The notes: generated by a model not told the origin, from the sequence alone. Shown: positions 31,980 to 41,008, counted from the stretch's first letter. The stretch is 64,000 nucleotides of DNA from Halostella salina (GCF_003675855.1 NZ_RCIH01000001.1:496001-560000); one strand, 5' to 3'. Numbers and translations: made by a program.

Positions 31980-32915
31980 TCACTCGCCGCTGAGCACGTC
32001 GCCGAGTTCGCCGCCGATCTCGGCGATGGCGTCGTGGGTGCGGTCCACGCCGCGGAGCGTCAGGAACCCGTGGACCATGGCCTCGTAGTTCTCGTAGCGC
32101 ACGTCGACGCCGTCGCCGGCGAGCTGGTCGGCGTAGGCTTTCCCGCCGTCCCGGAACGGGTCGAACCCGGCGGTGACGACCGTCGCGGGGGCGACGCCGG
32201 CGACGTCGCCGGCGTTCGTCGGGTCCGCGTAGGGGTTGCGCTCGTGGATCTCGCTTTCGTAGTAACACTCCCGGAACCAGTCCAGATCGGCCTCGTCGAG
32301 GACGATACCGCTGTGCTCCCGAACGGAGGGCTGGTCCGGCTCGACGCCGACGCCCGGGTAGAGCAGCGTCTGGTGGTCGATCGCGGGCCCGTCGCGCTCG
32401 GCGGCCATGAGCGCGGTGACGGCGGCCAGCGCCCCGCCGGCGGAGTCGCCCGCCACCGCGAGCCGGCCGTCGCCCGCGACCGAGTCGGGGTTCGCGGCCG
32501 CCCACTCGACGGCGGCGTAGGCGTCCTCGACCGCCGCGGGGAAGGGGTGTTCCGGGGCGAGCCGGTAGTCGACGGAGAGGACGGCACAGCCGCTCTCCCG
32601 GGTGAGGTGCCGGCAGAGCCAGTCGTGTGTCGCGATGCTCCCCAGCACGAACCCGCCCCCGTGGAAGAAGACGACCGTCGGGAACGGGCCGTCGGCGTCG
32701 GGCACGTAGAGCCGGGCGTCCAGATCCCCGGCTGGCCCGGGGATCGTCCCGTCGACGGTCGCGCCGACGCTCGGCGGGTTGCGGTTCCGGACCCACATCA
32801 TCGCCCGGGAGAACTGCCGGAGCAGCTTCAGCCCGCGGCGGCTGTGGGGCAGCGGTATCAGGGCCTGTCGCTCGACCGCGGCCTTCGCCTGCGGATCGAT
32901 CTCGTCTGCGTGCAT
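31980..32915 (-). CDS. Alpha/beta-hydrolase esterase, hormone-sensitive-lipase family
   Basis: 311 aa. HSL-family markers: FFHGGGFVLGS (oxyanion hole HGGG), YRLAPEHPFPAAVEDAY, nucleophile elbow GDSAGG, then DPFRDGG (catalytic Asp) and VHGFLT (catalytic His). Cytoplasmic carboxylesterase acting on short acyl esters. First chromosomal gene to the right of the provirus; its 3' end lies 38 bp from attR and is intact. Confidence 0.9.
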   Translation of the reverse strand: MHADEIDPQAKAAVERQALIPLPHSRRGLKLLRQFSRAMMWVRNRNPPSVGATVDGTIPGPAGDLDARLYVPDADGPFPTVVFFHGGGFVLGSIATHDWLCRHLTRESGCAVLSVDYRLAPEHPFPAAVEDAYAAVEWAAANPDSVAGDGRLAVAGDSAGGALAAVTALMAAERDGPAIDHQTLLYPGVGVEPDQPSVREHSGIVLDEADLDWFRECYYESEIHERNPYADPTNAGDVAGVAPATVVTAGFDPFRDGGKAYADQLAGDGVDVRYENYEAMVHGFLTLRGVDRTHDAIAEIGGELGDVLSGE

Positions 32916-33013
32916 GGCAAACCCTTCGGCGAGCCGACAGTAAAGCTTCGGGGCGGGACGACGGCCCGTCTCGGACGCGCTGTGGGGTCACCCGTCGCGG
33001 CCGAGCGCGGCCG

Positions 33014-34273
33014 TCAGCGGTCGCTGTCGGCCACCGCCGGCGACGGGAGTCCCGGCAGGTCGACGCCCGCCACGACGCGGAGGTGTTCGGCCATCGCGTA
33101 GGCCATCCACGCCTGACACCAGCGCATGAGCGTGTACCGCTTCGAGACGACCCGACCCTTGCGGAACCGAAACCGACCGTCGCCGGCGTACAGCTCCTCG
33201 TGCACCCAGTCGAAGATCCGGCGGGCGAGGTCGTGCTCGCCGGCGTAGGTGAACGTCAGGATGCCCTGCGCGGCGGCGTGAACGTCGCGGGGGTACGCCG
33301 ACGACTCGTCCCAGCGCGGCGCGCCCGAGTCCTCGAACATGGTCCGGTAGAACGCGAGCGCGTCGTCGACGGTGTCGGCGTACCGGTCCCCGACGGCGTC
33401 CTCGTAGCGGAGGAACGACTCGACGACGAAGCCGTTGTGGAAGTTGTCCATCGACAGATGCGACGCCTCGGGCGGGTCGCGGTAGTGCCAGCCGCCGCGG
33501 TCGGTCTGGAGCGCGGCGACGTGGTCGAGGATCGCCGTCGCGCGGTCGCGCAGGTCGGCGTCGCCGAAGTGGTCGTAGAGGTCGACCAGCAGGCGCGCGC
33601 CGATGGCCCCGGCGTTGATGGTGTAGTACTCGTCGGCGTCGTTCGTGTGGTAGTCGATGACCGCGCCGTCGTCGACCTCGCGGTAGCGCAGGTCCTCGAC
33701 GACGAAGTCGGCGGCGGTGCGGGCCACGGTCGCGTACTCCCGGTCCAGCGTCGACGCGGCGAGCAGCGCGCGGACCGGTGGGGCCGTCGAGACGACCGAG
33801 GGGTCCGCCGGGTGACTGAGCGTGTCGAGCGTCTGGATCCGGTGCTTGTGGCCGCCGCAGAACCCGCGGTAGCCGGTCGACTGGTTGTCCAGCAGCCAGT
33901 CGACGAGATGTCGCGCCTCGCCGGCGTAGTCGACGCTCGGGTCGGTTTCGGGGAAGTCCCCTGCCGCGAGGCGGTCGACGGCGAGGTTGGCGGCCGCGAA
34001 CAGCCCCGTACTCATGAAGTTGCGGCGGCGCTCGACGAGAAACAGCGGGCGGACGTTGACCGGGGCGCGCTTGATCGTCTCCTGGAAGGCGAGGTTCACC
34101 CACTTGTTGTCGACGGGGAGCGCCCGCAGCAGGCGGCTGCTCAGGCCGTCGCAGTAGTCCCAGCCGACGTAGTTGCGCGCCCGGGAGTACGCCAGCGTCT
34201 CGCGCAGGGTGCGACTCATCCGGCGGACGGTCTCCGTCGCGTCGACCGCCACGGCGTCGGTCGTCTCGCTCAT
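33014..34273 (-). CDS. Alpha/alpha-toroid protein of unknown function
   Basis: 419 aa with no membrane segments. Repeated helical hairpins with Trp/His/Gly motifs (DWLLDNQSTGYRGFCGGHKH, ALQTDRGGWHYRDPPEASHLS, HNGFVVESFLRYEDAVGDRY, DVHAAAQGILTFTYAG) indicate a six-hairpin glycosidase or terpenoid-cyclase-like toroid. Homologues are sometimes mis-annotated as antibiotic transporter permeases. Last gene of a three-gene operon with ATP-grasp and GNAT proteins; start overlaps the ATP-grasp stop by 4 nt (TCAT). Probably part of a glycan or peptide-modification pathway. Confidence 0.65.
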   Translation of the reverse strand: MSETTDAVAVDATETVRRMSRTLRETLAYSRARNYVGWDYCDGLSSRLLRALPVDNKWVNLAFQETIKRAPVNVRPLFLVERRRNFMSTGLFAAANLAVDRLAAGDFPETDPSVDYAGEARHLVDWLLDNQSTGYRGFCGGHKHRIQTLDTLSHPADPSVVSTAPPVRALLAASTLDREYATVARTAADFVVEDLRYREVDDGAVIDYHTNDADEYYTINAGAIGARLLVDLYDHFGDADLRDRATAILDHVAALQTDRGGWHYRDPPEASHLSMDNFHNGFVVESFLRYEDAVGDRYADTVDDALAFYRTMFEDSGAPRWDESSAYPRDVHAAAQGILTFTYAGEHDLARRIFDWVHEELYAGDGRFRFRKGRVVSKRYTLMRWCQAWMAYAMAEHLRVVAGVDLPGLPSPAVADSDR

Positions 34274-35502
34274 CGTCCCTCCCGCGGGTCGAGGCGAGCC
34301 AGCAGCGGTTCGACGCGCCCCCGGATGTTAGCGGCCCTCTCCGTCGACTCGTCATCGGGGTCCGCCTCCGTCGACCCGTCGTCCGGGTCCGTCCCGTCGG
34401 CGGGCGGCGTGAACCATGCCCGATAGTCGTGGAGATTGAAATCGGGTCGCGCGGGCGGCCACAGCATCGACAGCGCGGCCCGCGGGACGGACCCATCGGA
34501 ATCGCGGCGCGCGAAGTCCAGCTCCCGGAGCGGAAACACCATTTCGCGGCGCTGGTCGGGCGTCGGCGGCCGCCAGTCGAGGCCGAGCAGCGCCGCGACC
34601 ATTGTCGAGACGAACCGGTAGCCGGCCTGGCTCGCGAGGGCGTAGGAGGCCCACAGCTTCGGGTTGACCTCCATCAGGGCGTACGAGCCGTCGTCCCGGC
34701 GCTTGAACTCCACGAGGGCGAACCCGTGCCAGTCCAGTTCCCGGAGGAGGCGGATCGCGGCCGCCTCCAGTTCGGGGTCGCGGAACACCCCGACCCGCGT
34801 GCCGCTTCCGCCCTGCCGGGGGATCGAGCGGCGCTCCTCGTGTTCGAACAGCGTCCGGACCGCGCCATCGAGAAACAGCGCGCCGCAGGCGTACGTGGTC
34901 GACCCGCCGACGTACTCCTGGACGAGCACGTCGTCGCTCTCGGCGTCCAGATCCTCGTACGTCGGCCAGAACTCGCGTGGCTCCTCGACGACGGCCGTCA
35001 CGTTCTCGCCGGACTCGTGTCCGGCCTTGAGAAAGAGGGGGAACGGCAGGTCCCGAACCGCGGCGGGCGTGCGCTCGGCGTCGGCGAGCGTCGCGGAGAA
35101 GTCCGCGGGCGTGTCGATCCCGAGGTCGTCGGCGAGCGCGAGCGTCCGCCGCTTGTCGACGGCGGCCGCGAGCGAGTCGGACGGCGGCAGACAGCACGCG
35201 ACGCCGTCGGGGAGCTGCTCGCGGACCTCGTCCATCGCCGTGACCGACCGGTAGCCGACCGGAACCACCACGTCGGGGCGGTGCCGGTCGGCGGCCGTCA
35301 GGAGTTCGGTCGGGTACCCGTCGCCGGTCGTGGCGACCGTCTCCGCGATGTCGCAGTGCGTCGAGCGCAACAGCCTGCTGTCCGGCGACGTGCCGACGCC
35401 GACGACGGTGGCGTTCAGGTCGGTCGACAGCTCCGTCGCGACCTGGATCGCGTTGTCGAAGTCGCCGTCGAGCACCATCACACGGGGTGGTCGCTCGCCC
35501 AT
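34270..35502 (-). CDS. ATP-grasp carboxylate-amine ligase-like protein
   Basis: 410 aa starting MGERPPRVMVLDGDFDNAIQ. ATP-grasp fold: pre-ATP-grasp Rossmann part (to about 120), LPFPLFLKAG and VLVQEYVGG for ATP binding, GFALVEFKRRDDGSYALMEVNPKLW as the Mg-binding metal site (Glu and Asn). Resembles haloarchaeal carbamoyl-phosphate-synthase-like ATP-grasp proteins of surface glycan loci. It would ligate a carboxylate to an amine or similar. Middle gene of the operon, 2-nt gap to the upstream GNAT gene. Confidence 0.8.
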   Translation of the reverse strand: MGERPPRVMVLDGDFDNAIQVATELSTDLNATVVGVGTSPDSRLLRSTHCDIAETVATTGDGYPTELLTAADRHRPDVVVPVGYRSVTAMDEVREQLPDGVACCLPPSDSLAAAVDKRRTLALADDLGIDTPADFSATLADAERTPAAVRDLPFPLFLKAGHESGENVTAVVEEPREFWPTYEDLDAESDDVLVQEYVGGSTTYACGALFLDGAVRTLFEHEERRSIPRQGGSGTRVGVFRDPELEAAAIRLLRELDWHGFALVEFKRRDDGSYALMEVNPKLWASYALASQAGYRFVSTMVAALLGLDWRPPTPDQRREMVFPLRELDFARRDSDGSVPRAALSMLWPPARPDFNLHDYRAWFTPPADGTDPDDGSTEADPDDESTERAANIRGRVEPLLARLDPREGR

Positions 35503-35504
35503 GT

Positions 35505-36620
35505 TCAGAACCGGTCCTGTTCCGCGAAGGTGAGCGCCCAGTTCGCCGGCGTCCGGAGCGTCGCCCGCGGGAACCGGGGCGACGCCCCGTCGCCCGCGAG
35601 CGGCCGCGCCGCGAGCCGAACCCCCGTGCAGAACCGGGAGACGACCGGCGCGTCGTCCGGAACGAACCCGAACCGCGCCAGCAGGTCGGACGGCACCGCC
35701 GACTCGCCGACCGAGAGCACCGCCGCGTCCGCGTCGTCGCGGACCCACGACTCGAGCAGGCGACAGTACGCCGCCCGGTCACCATCCGAAAGCGGCAGCG
35801 CGTCGAGCAGCCTGACGCGGTCGCCGTCGCGGGTCCGCGTGACGAACGCGGCGACCGGCCCGTCGTTCCGGCGCGCGACGTACGTCGTGTGGTCGAACGA
35901 CGGGTTCGCGAACCACCAGTCGAAAAACGCCTCGTCCCGCTCCGCGTGGAGTCCGTCCGGGGCGGTCGCGGCCACCTCCGAGAGCACCTCGGTCGGCGCG
36001 CCGTCGTAGCGGGCGACGGCAAGGTCCTCCGCCGCGGGCGCGACGCGGTCGCAGACGCCCAGCACGCCGTCGACGAGCGGCCGAGCGCCCCGGGCGAGCG
36101 TCTCCGAGGTCCCACCGTCGTCCGTGACCGCCGTGGGGTCTTGGAGGCGGTAGTGCGTGGTGACACGGTCGACGCCGACCCAGCCGAGGTCCTGCTGTGC
36201 GCGGAACGCCCCGGGGTTCGGGTAGTTGAAGAAAAACGCCGGGCGGCCCGTCTCGTACCGGCCTATCGCCGCCTCGGTCAGGCGCGTGTACAGCCCGTTG
36301 CGGCGGTGGTCCGAGTCCACGATAGCGTCGGCGGGCTGGAGCGCCAGCGCCGTCCGGTCCCCGTGGCGGAGCCGGAACGGGACGTACGCCTGCACCCCGA
36401 CTACCTCGGGTGCGTCGTCAGGGCCGGCCTCCCGGACGGCGACGTTCACCGGGACGTGCGAGAGGTACGGGTCGTCGAGGTACTTCCAGTCGAACCACTC
36501 CCGGCTTGGCCGTCGCCCCCACTCCCGCTCGTACAGCGACAGGATCCCGTCGCGGTCCCCCGGCTCGTACCATCGAACGGCGTACTCGTCGCCGGATCCG
36601 CGTGCAACCGTCTGGCTCAT
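35505..36620 (-). CDS. GNAT-family acetyltransferase, long form
   Basis: 371 aa. N-terminal acetyltransferase domain: YAVRWYEPGDRDGILSLYERE, PADAIVDSDHRRNGLYTRLTEAAIG (the acetyl-CoA-binding R/Q-x2-G-x-G/A like RRNGLY), followed by YPNPGAF. The second half is another GNAT-like lobe (RNDGPVAAFVTRTRDGDRVRLL). Resembles FemAB-like double-GNAT proteins. First gene of a three-gene operon with ATP-grasp and toroid proteins, suggesting peptide or amino-sugar modification of a cell-surface polymer. Confidence 0.75.
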   Translation of the reverse strand: MSQTVARGSGDEYAVRWYEPGDRDGILSLYEREWGRRPSREWFDWKYLDDPYLSHVPVNVAVREAGPDDAPEVVGVQAYVPFRLRHGDRTALALQPADAIVDSDHRRNGLYTRLTEAAIGRYETGRPAFFFNYPNPGAFRAQQDLGWVGVDRVTTHYRLQDPTAVTDDGGTSETLARGARPLVDGVLGVCDRVAPAAEDLAVARYDGAPTEVLSEVAATAPDGLHAERDEAFFDWWFANPSFDHTTYVARRNDGPVAAFVTRTRDGDRVRLLDALPLSDGDRAAYCRLLESWVRDDADAAVLSVGESAVPSDLLARFGFVPDDAPVVSRFCTGVRLAARPLAGDGASPRFPRATLRTPANWALTFAEQDRF

Positions 36621-37006
36621 TGCTACGGCCGTACCCCGGGGACGGGCATTGTAATGGAGGGATTAGCGCCCGGTCCCGCGGTGTCGGCGGACGGGTGGCG
36701 GGGGGAAAGCAACGCTACCAGAGCCACTACCGCCGTATCAGCACGGTCCGGCGACTTTTCGGCCCGTGCCACGATTAGCCGGTCATTGTGCCGTTAGGGA
36801 CCATCTGACGGCACCGTCGGGAGCCGGTTCGCGGAGCGTCGCTTCGGTCCGTCGCGCGGCGGGCGTCCCGTCAGGAAACCAATTAACGTGATTTATAGTT
36901 GTCGAGCTGTTAGATCCGCACGGACGCACAGTGTCACACGCTCCATCGTGCGTCCACCCCCTTTGTGATCGAGAGATTCACGCCGCTCCAGTTCCAACGG
37001 TGGCGC
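36621..37006. other. Intergenic region with 7-bp inverted repeat and a TATA-like site
   Basis: 386 bp with no gene I can support. GTGCCGT (36788-36794) and ACGGCAC (36808-36814) form an inverted repeat. AATTAACGTGATTTATAG (about 36880-36897) is promoter-like and points to the small genes at 37007-37278. Confidence 0.4.
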
Positions 37007-37075
37007 ATGAACGACACGAGGATCAGCGACGGCGGCGGGGCCGAACGGCGGGGCGGCCACGGAGGTGACCGGTAG
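37007..37075 (+). CDS. 22-codon ORF upstream of a small membrane protein
   Basis: MNDTRISDGGGAERRGGHGG and two more residues; its stop shares a base with the GTG start of the next gene. Possibly a leader peptide; weak. Confidence 0.3.
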   Translation: MNDTRISDGGGAERRGGHGGDR

Positions 37076-37278
37076 TGGTCTCGGAGAAAGTCGCCTTCGG
37101 CACGGTGCTCGCGAGCGGCGTGATCATCCCGGGGCTGGCGAAGTACTTCCTGTCGAGCGCCGGCTATCCGGATCTGGGGTCGCTGATCTGGGTGCTCGGT
37201 TTCGGCACGATGGTCTTCGTCATCTGGTACGTGTGGCTCCGCCCGCTGGAGATCACCGGCCCGATCGGGTCGGATTGA
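37075..37278 (+). CDS. Small two-helix membrane protein
   Basis: 67 aa from GTG. Two hydrophobic segments: about 8-27 (GTVLASGVIIPGLAKYFLSS) and 36-54 (LIWVLGFGTMVFVIWYVWL), then a short polar tail ending PIGSD. No family recognised. The TGA stop lies within the TTGACATCC that marks the terminus of the adjacent IS200/IS605-like remnant, so its C-terminus may have been shortened by the insertion. Confidence 0.6.
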   Translation: MVSEKVAFGTVLASGVIIPGLAKYFLSSAGYPDLGSLIWVLGFGTMVFVIWYVWLRPLEITGPIGSD

Positions 37279-37775
37279 CATCCTCTTCCGCGTAGGCGCG
37301 GAGGAATCCCGAGCGGTGGGAGTTTCAGGTATGCAGTCCAGTCACCGGACTACCAGACCGTTCGGGTCCGGGTAGTCCCACAGTATCGGACTGGTGGACT
37401 GCTGGCGGTGCCAAGCCGCCGTTACCCCTATCCTCGACCATATACGGCGTCCCAGTGTTGGTTTTTCCACGGGGACGCCGGCAGACATTAGCGGAGTCGG
37501 GGGTATCGTAGCGCGGGCTTTGAGCAGTCGGCACGTTGGCACACCCTTCAAGGATGTGGCGTTCACCGACGGCCCTTTCGGATACTGCCTCGTTACGTGG
37601 GCGGACAGGCCGCCTCCGAAGGCCGTTCGGAACCCGCTCCGCTCCGACCTGACCTTACCGTCGGATAGCGGTTCTTGGAAGTTCAAAGTATGGGTTAGAA
37701 ATTCGGCTATGAAATCAGCCGTGGAATGTGTCACTAAGTGACTGCGCGTATCCACGGCCTTCAGGCCGTGGTGAT
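37278..37775 (-). mobile_element. IS200/IS605-type remnant or derived miniature element, no intact transposase
   Basis: Read on the minus strand: a left-end-like perfect hairpin (37752-37771, arms CCACGGCC/GGCCGTGG, 4-nt loop) and, 450 bp on, a right-end-like hairpin (37284-37305, stem CCGCG/CGCGG extended by four pairs) followed by GGATGTCA. These ends resemble haloarchaeal IS1341-type (tnpB-only) elements. The interior encodes only broken frames (for example a 137-codon minus frame 37342-37755 without TnpB catalytic motifs). It could still carry the 3' guide-RNA-like segment of such elements. Identification by end structures. Confidence 0.5.
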
Positions 37776-37838
37776 TGCGCCTGTTCGGGGTAGAATAACA
37801 AGTTTAAAGGCCGACTCGGCGGCAACCTTTCGATAGGG

Positions 37839-38096
37839 ATGACCGAGATACCGCTGCAGGCGCTCGACAACTTCCTGCTCAACTATCACGTCGGGCACGC
37901 TCTGCTGCTCCTGTTCGTGCTGTCGATCCTCGGCTCGCTGCCGCTGAAGTCCCAGAAAGTGCTGTCGGCCAACGCGGTGGCGTTCGGGCTTCTCTTCGTT
38001 ATCACGCCCAGCAGCGAGGCCCCGATCACCTTCCGCTACCTCGGTATCGTGTTGCTCGTCGTCGGCCCGGTGCTGTACGCCACCGCGCGCCGATAG
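37839..38096 (+). CDS. Small three-helix membrane protein
   Basis: 85 aa, MTEIPLQALDNFLLNYHVGH... with hydrophobic helices at about 18-34, 44-58 and 64-82. Preceded by AACAAGTTTAAAGG (promoter-like, about 37798-37811). Conserved-looking haloarchaeal membrane protein of unknown function. Followed by the PDCD5-family gene 58 bp later on the same strand. Confidence 0.65.
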   Translation: MTEIPLQALDNFLLNYHVGHALLLLFVLSILGSLPLKSQKVLSANAVAFGLLFVITPSSEAPITFRYLGIVLLVVGPVLYATARR

Positions 38097-38154
38097 CGAC
38101 CCGACACACCAGTCCGTAATGATTTTGCCGTCAGCTACGTAACTTCGGGACACG

Positions 38155-38505
38155 ATGAGCAACAGCCCCGACGAGGACGAACTGGAGGAGCTTCGCCAGA
38201 AGAAGATGGAACAGCTCAAGGAGCAACAGGGCGAGGGCGGCGACGCCGAGGCCCAGCAGCGCCGCCAGGAGCAGGCCGACGCCCAGAAGAAGGCGGTGCT
38301 CCGCCAGCACCTCACCGACGGCGCGCGCAAGCGCCTGAACTCCGTCAAGATGAGCAAACCCGACTTCGGCGAGCAGGTCGAGCGCCAGGTCGTCGCGCTC
38401 GCCCAGAGCGGCCGCATCCAGGGGAAGATAGACGAGGAGAAGATGAAGGAGCTCCTCAGCGAACTCAAGCCCGACTCCCAGAGCTACAACATCAAGCGTC
38501 GCTAG
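38155..38505 (+). CDS. DNA-binding protein, PDCD5/TFAR19 family
   Basis: 116 aa. The N-terminal helix [18 protein letters not shown], Gln/Arg-rich linker and triple-helix core [55 protein letters not shown] are typical of archaeal PDCD5 proteins, which bind DNA non-specifically. The usual size is 110-120 aa. Often next to ribosomal protein S19e genes in archaea, not seen here. The next gene starts 1 nt after its stop, so the two are probably cotranscribed. Confidence 0.9.
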   Translation: MSNSPDEDELEELRQKKMEQLKEQQGEGGDAEAQQRRQEQADAQKKAVLRQHLTDGARKRLNSVKMSKPDFGEQVERQVVALAQSGRIQGKIDEEKMKELLSELKPDSQSYNIKRR

Positions 38506-38506
38506 G

Positions 38507-39100
38507 ATGGAGCTCGGCCTGCTCTACAGCGGCGGGAAGGACTCCACGCTCGCGGCGCTCCTCCTGGACGAGTTCTACGACGTGACGCTCGTCACCGGCC
38601 ACTTCGGCGTGACCGACGAGTGGGAACACGCCCGCGACACCGCCGAAACGGTCGGGTTTCCCTTCGAGCGGATCGACCTCGACCGCGAGGTCGCGGTCGA
38701 CGCCGTCGACCGCATGCGCGAGGACGGCTACCCCCGCAACGGGATCCAGCGCGTCCACGACCACGCGCTCGAACGCGTCGCCGGGCGGGAGTTCGACGCC
38801 GTCGCCGACGGCTCCCGGCGCGACGACCGCGTCCCCACGGTCTCCCGCGCCGAGGCCCAGAGCCTGGAGGACCGCCACGGCGTCGACTACATCGCCCCCC
38901 TCTCGGGCTTCGGCCGCAGTGCCGTCGACCGGCTTGTCGACGCCACCCTCGAACTCGACGTGGGACCGAGCGAGGAGATCCGCCGCGCGGACTACGAGGG
39001 CGAACTCCGCGCCCTGCTCGCCGACCGCCACGGTTCCGAGGCGGTCGCCGACGTGTTCCCCGACCACGACCAGACGCGCGTGACGGGCGTCCGGGAGTGA
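38507..39100 (+). CDS. PP-loop ATP-pyrophosphatase domain protein
   Basis: 197 aa. N-terminal PP-loop SGGKDST (residues 9-15, LLYSGGKDSTLAALLL), then DYVTLVTGHFG-type strand-loop and GRREFDAVADGSRRDDR near residue 100, as in adenine nucleotide alpha-hydrolases/diphthine-ammonia-ligase-like proteins. The family activates substrates by adenylation; target unknown. Starts immediately after the PDCD5-family gene, and hisS follows on the same strand. Confidence 0.8.
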   Translation: MELGLLYSGGKDSTLAALLLDEFYDVTLVTGHFGVTDEWEHARDTAETVGFPFERIDLDREVAVDAVDRMREDGYPRNGIQRVHDHALERVAGREFDAVADGSRRDDRVPTVSRAEAQSLEDRHGVDYIAPLSGFGRSAVDRLVDATLELDVGPSEEIRRADYEGELRALLADRHGSEAVADVFPDHDQTRVTGVRE

Positions 39101-39177
39101 GCGACGCGCTCGCTGGACCGCCCGGACGACCGGCGGGGATAGCAGGTTTCAAGCGCGCCCCGGCGCAATCCGGGGAC

Positions 39178-40482
39178 ATGTACGACCGACTGAAGGGGTT
39201 CCGTGACTTCTACCCCGGCGAGATGAGCGCCCGGCGGGCCACCATCGACGGGCTGGAGGACGCCGCCCGCCGGTACGGCTTCCGCGAGGTGGGGACGCCG
39301 GCGCTCGAATCGACGCAGATGTACGTCGACAAGAGCGGCGAGGGGATCGTCGAGGAACTGTACTCCTTCGAGGACCAGGGCGGCCGCGAGGTGGCGATGA
39401 CGCCCGAACTGACGCCGACCGTCGCGCGGATGGTCGTCGCCAAGCAGCAGGAGCTGTCGAAGCCGATCAAGTGGTTCTCGACGCGGCCGTTCTGGCGCTA
39501 CGAGGAGCCACAGCAGGGCCGGTTCCGCGAGTTCTACCAGACCAACGTCGACATCTTCGGCTCCGACGACCCCGCCGCCGACGCCGAGATCCTCGCGTGG
39601 GCGGCCGACGCGCTGACCGGCCTCGGGCTCACCGGCGAGCACTTCGAGTTCCGCGTCTCCCACCGCGACATCCTCGGCGGCCTGCTGGCGGCGTTCGACG
39701 CCGACGTGGACACGCAGGCGGCGATCCGCGCCGTCGACAAGAGCGCGAAGATCGAGACCGCCGAGTACCACGGCCTGCTGACCGACGCCGGCCTCTCCTA
39801 CGACCAGGCCGAGCGGTTCGACGACCTGCTCCGCGTCGGCGGCGACGACCTCGACGAACTCGTCGACTTCGCCGAAACGGACCGCGTCGAGGCCGCCGTG
39901 ACGAACCTCCAGAACGTGCTCGACGCCGCCGAGGACTTCGGCGCGCGGGAGCACTGCACCGTCTCGCTGGAGACCGCTCGCGGGCTGGACTACTACACCG
40001 GCGTCGTCTTCGAGTGCTTCGACTCGACGGGCGAGGTGTCCCGCTCCATCTTCGGCGGCGGGCGCTACGACGACCTCATCGAGAGCTTCGGCGGCCAGCC
40101 CACGCCCGCCGTCGGCGTCGCGCCCGGCCACGCGACACTCTCCCTGCTGCTCAACCGCGCGGGCGTCGGCCCCGACGCGACGCTATCGACCGACTACTAC
40201 GTCCTGCAGGTCGGCGACACCCGGCCCGTCGCCGCCCGGGTCTCGAGCGACCTGCGCGAGCGCGGCCACGTCGTCGAGACGGACGTGGCTGGCCGGAGCT
40301 TCGGCGCGCAACTCGACTACGCCGACTCGATCAACGCCGAGACGGTCGTCATCGTCGGCGAGCAGGACCTCGAAAACGACGAACTGACGATCAAGGACAT
40401 GGACAGCGGCGACCAGACGCAGGTGCCCGTCGACGAGTTCCCCGGCGACCGCGAGCGGCCGACGTACGACGACCTGGTGTAG
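39178..40482 (+). CDS. hisS: Histidyl-tRNA synthetase
   Basis: 434 aa starting MYDRLKGFRDFYPGEMSARR. Class II core: motif 2 RPFWRYEEPQQGRFREFYQ, histidine-binding motifs LETARGLDYYTG and FGGGRYDDL, motif 3 GVAPGHATL, and C-terminal anticodon domain (VLQVGDTRPVAARVSSDLR...FGAQLDYADS). Charges tRNA-His in the cytoplasm. ATG 39178 is preceded by AGGTTTCAAGCG; upstream in-frame sequence is antisense-like and not included. Complete and undisturbed. Confidence 0.96.
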   Translation: MYDRLKGFRDFYPGEMSARRATIDGLEDAARRYGFREVGTPALESTQMYVDKSGEGIVEELYSFEDQGGREVAMTPELTPTVARMVVAKQQELSKPIKWFSTRPFWRYEEPQQGRFREFYQTNVDIFGSDDPAADAEILAWAADALTGLGLTGEHFEFRVSHRDILGGLLAAFDADVDTQAAIRAVDKSAKIETAEYHGLLTDAGLSYDQAERFDDLLRVGGDDLDELVDFAETDRVEAAVTNLQNVLDAAEDFGAREHCTVSLETARGLDYYTGVVFECFDSTGEVSRSIFGGGRYDDLIESFGGQPTPAVGVAPGHATLSLLLNRAGVGPDATLSTDYYVLQVGDTRPVAARVSSDLRERGHVVETDVAGRSFGAQLDYADSINAETVVIVGEQDLENDELTIKDMDSGDQTQVPVDEFPGDRERPTYDDLV

Positions 40483-40552
40483 TGCGGCGTCAGCCGGGCC
40501 TCGTCGCCGCGCACCGCGTAGTTATTTGTCACCCGCGACGGATCGCCGGGGT

Positions 40553-41008
40553 ATGAGCGTCCGAAGCGCCGTCGAAGCCGTCGTCAACCCGGGAACGATG
40601 TCGATACTGGTGCTCGGGGCGGGTATTCTCGCCGGGTCGTTCGACCACCCCCAGACCGGGCTGATCTTCGCGTTCGGCTTCGCGGTGCTGGTCCCGCTGT
40701 CGGCGATCCTGCACGGGCGGCTGTTCGAGGCGGACGACGAGGACTGGTCGTGGGACGACGGGAGCAGCGAGAGCGACGAGTCCACGACCGAGGTTGACGA
40801 ATCGGCCGCCCTCGAAACGCTGCGCGAGCGGTACGCCCGCGGCGAGATCGACGAACTGGAGTACGAGCGCCGGCTGGAGGACCTGCTCGAAACCGAGAGC
40901 GTCGGCGAGGCGCGCGAGTACGTCCGCGATCGGCGACCGGGGCAGTCGGCCGGTGGCTCGGAGCCGGCCCGCGACGCCGACCGCGAGACCGAACGGGACC
41001 GCACCTGA
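40553..41008 (+). CDS. SHOCT-domain membrane protein
   Basis: 151 aa starting MSVRSAVEAVVNPGTMSILV. Two membrane helices (about 14-33 and 36-55), acidic linker, then a SHOCT motif ALETLRERYARGEIDELEYERRLEDLL (about 86-112) and a polar tail. SHOCT domains are oligomerisation modules of bacterial and archaeal membrane proteins. Stop overlaps the truA start (TGATGG: TGA ends at 41008, ATG starts at 41008), so co-translated with truA. Confidence 0.82.
   Translation: MSVRSAVEAVVNPGTMSILVLGAGILAGSFDHPQTGLIFAFGFAVLVPLSAILHGRLFEADDEDWSWDDGSSESDESTTEVDESAALETLRERYARGEIDELEYERRLEDLLETESVGEAREYVRDRRPGQSAGGSEPARDADRETERDRT

Noticed and set aside
37342-37755. Minus-strand 137-codon frame in the IS-like remnant as a functional gene
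   Set aside because: Begins at the end hairpin, no domain or TnpB catalytic residues; frames on all sides are broken.
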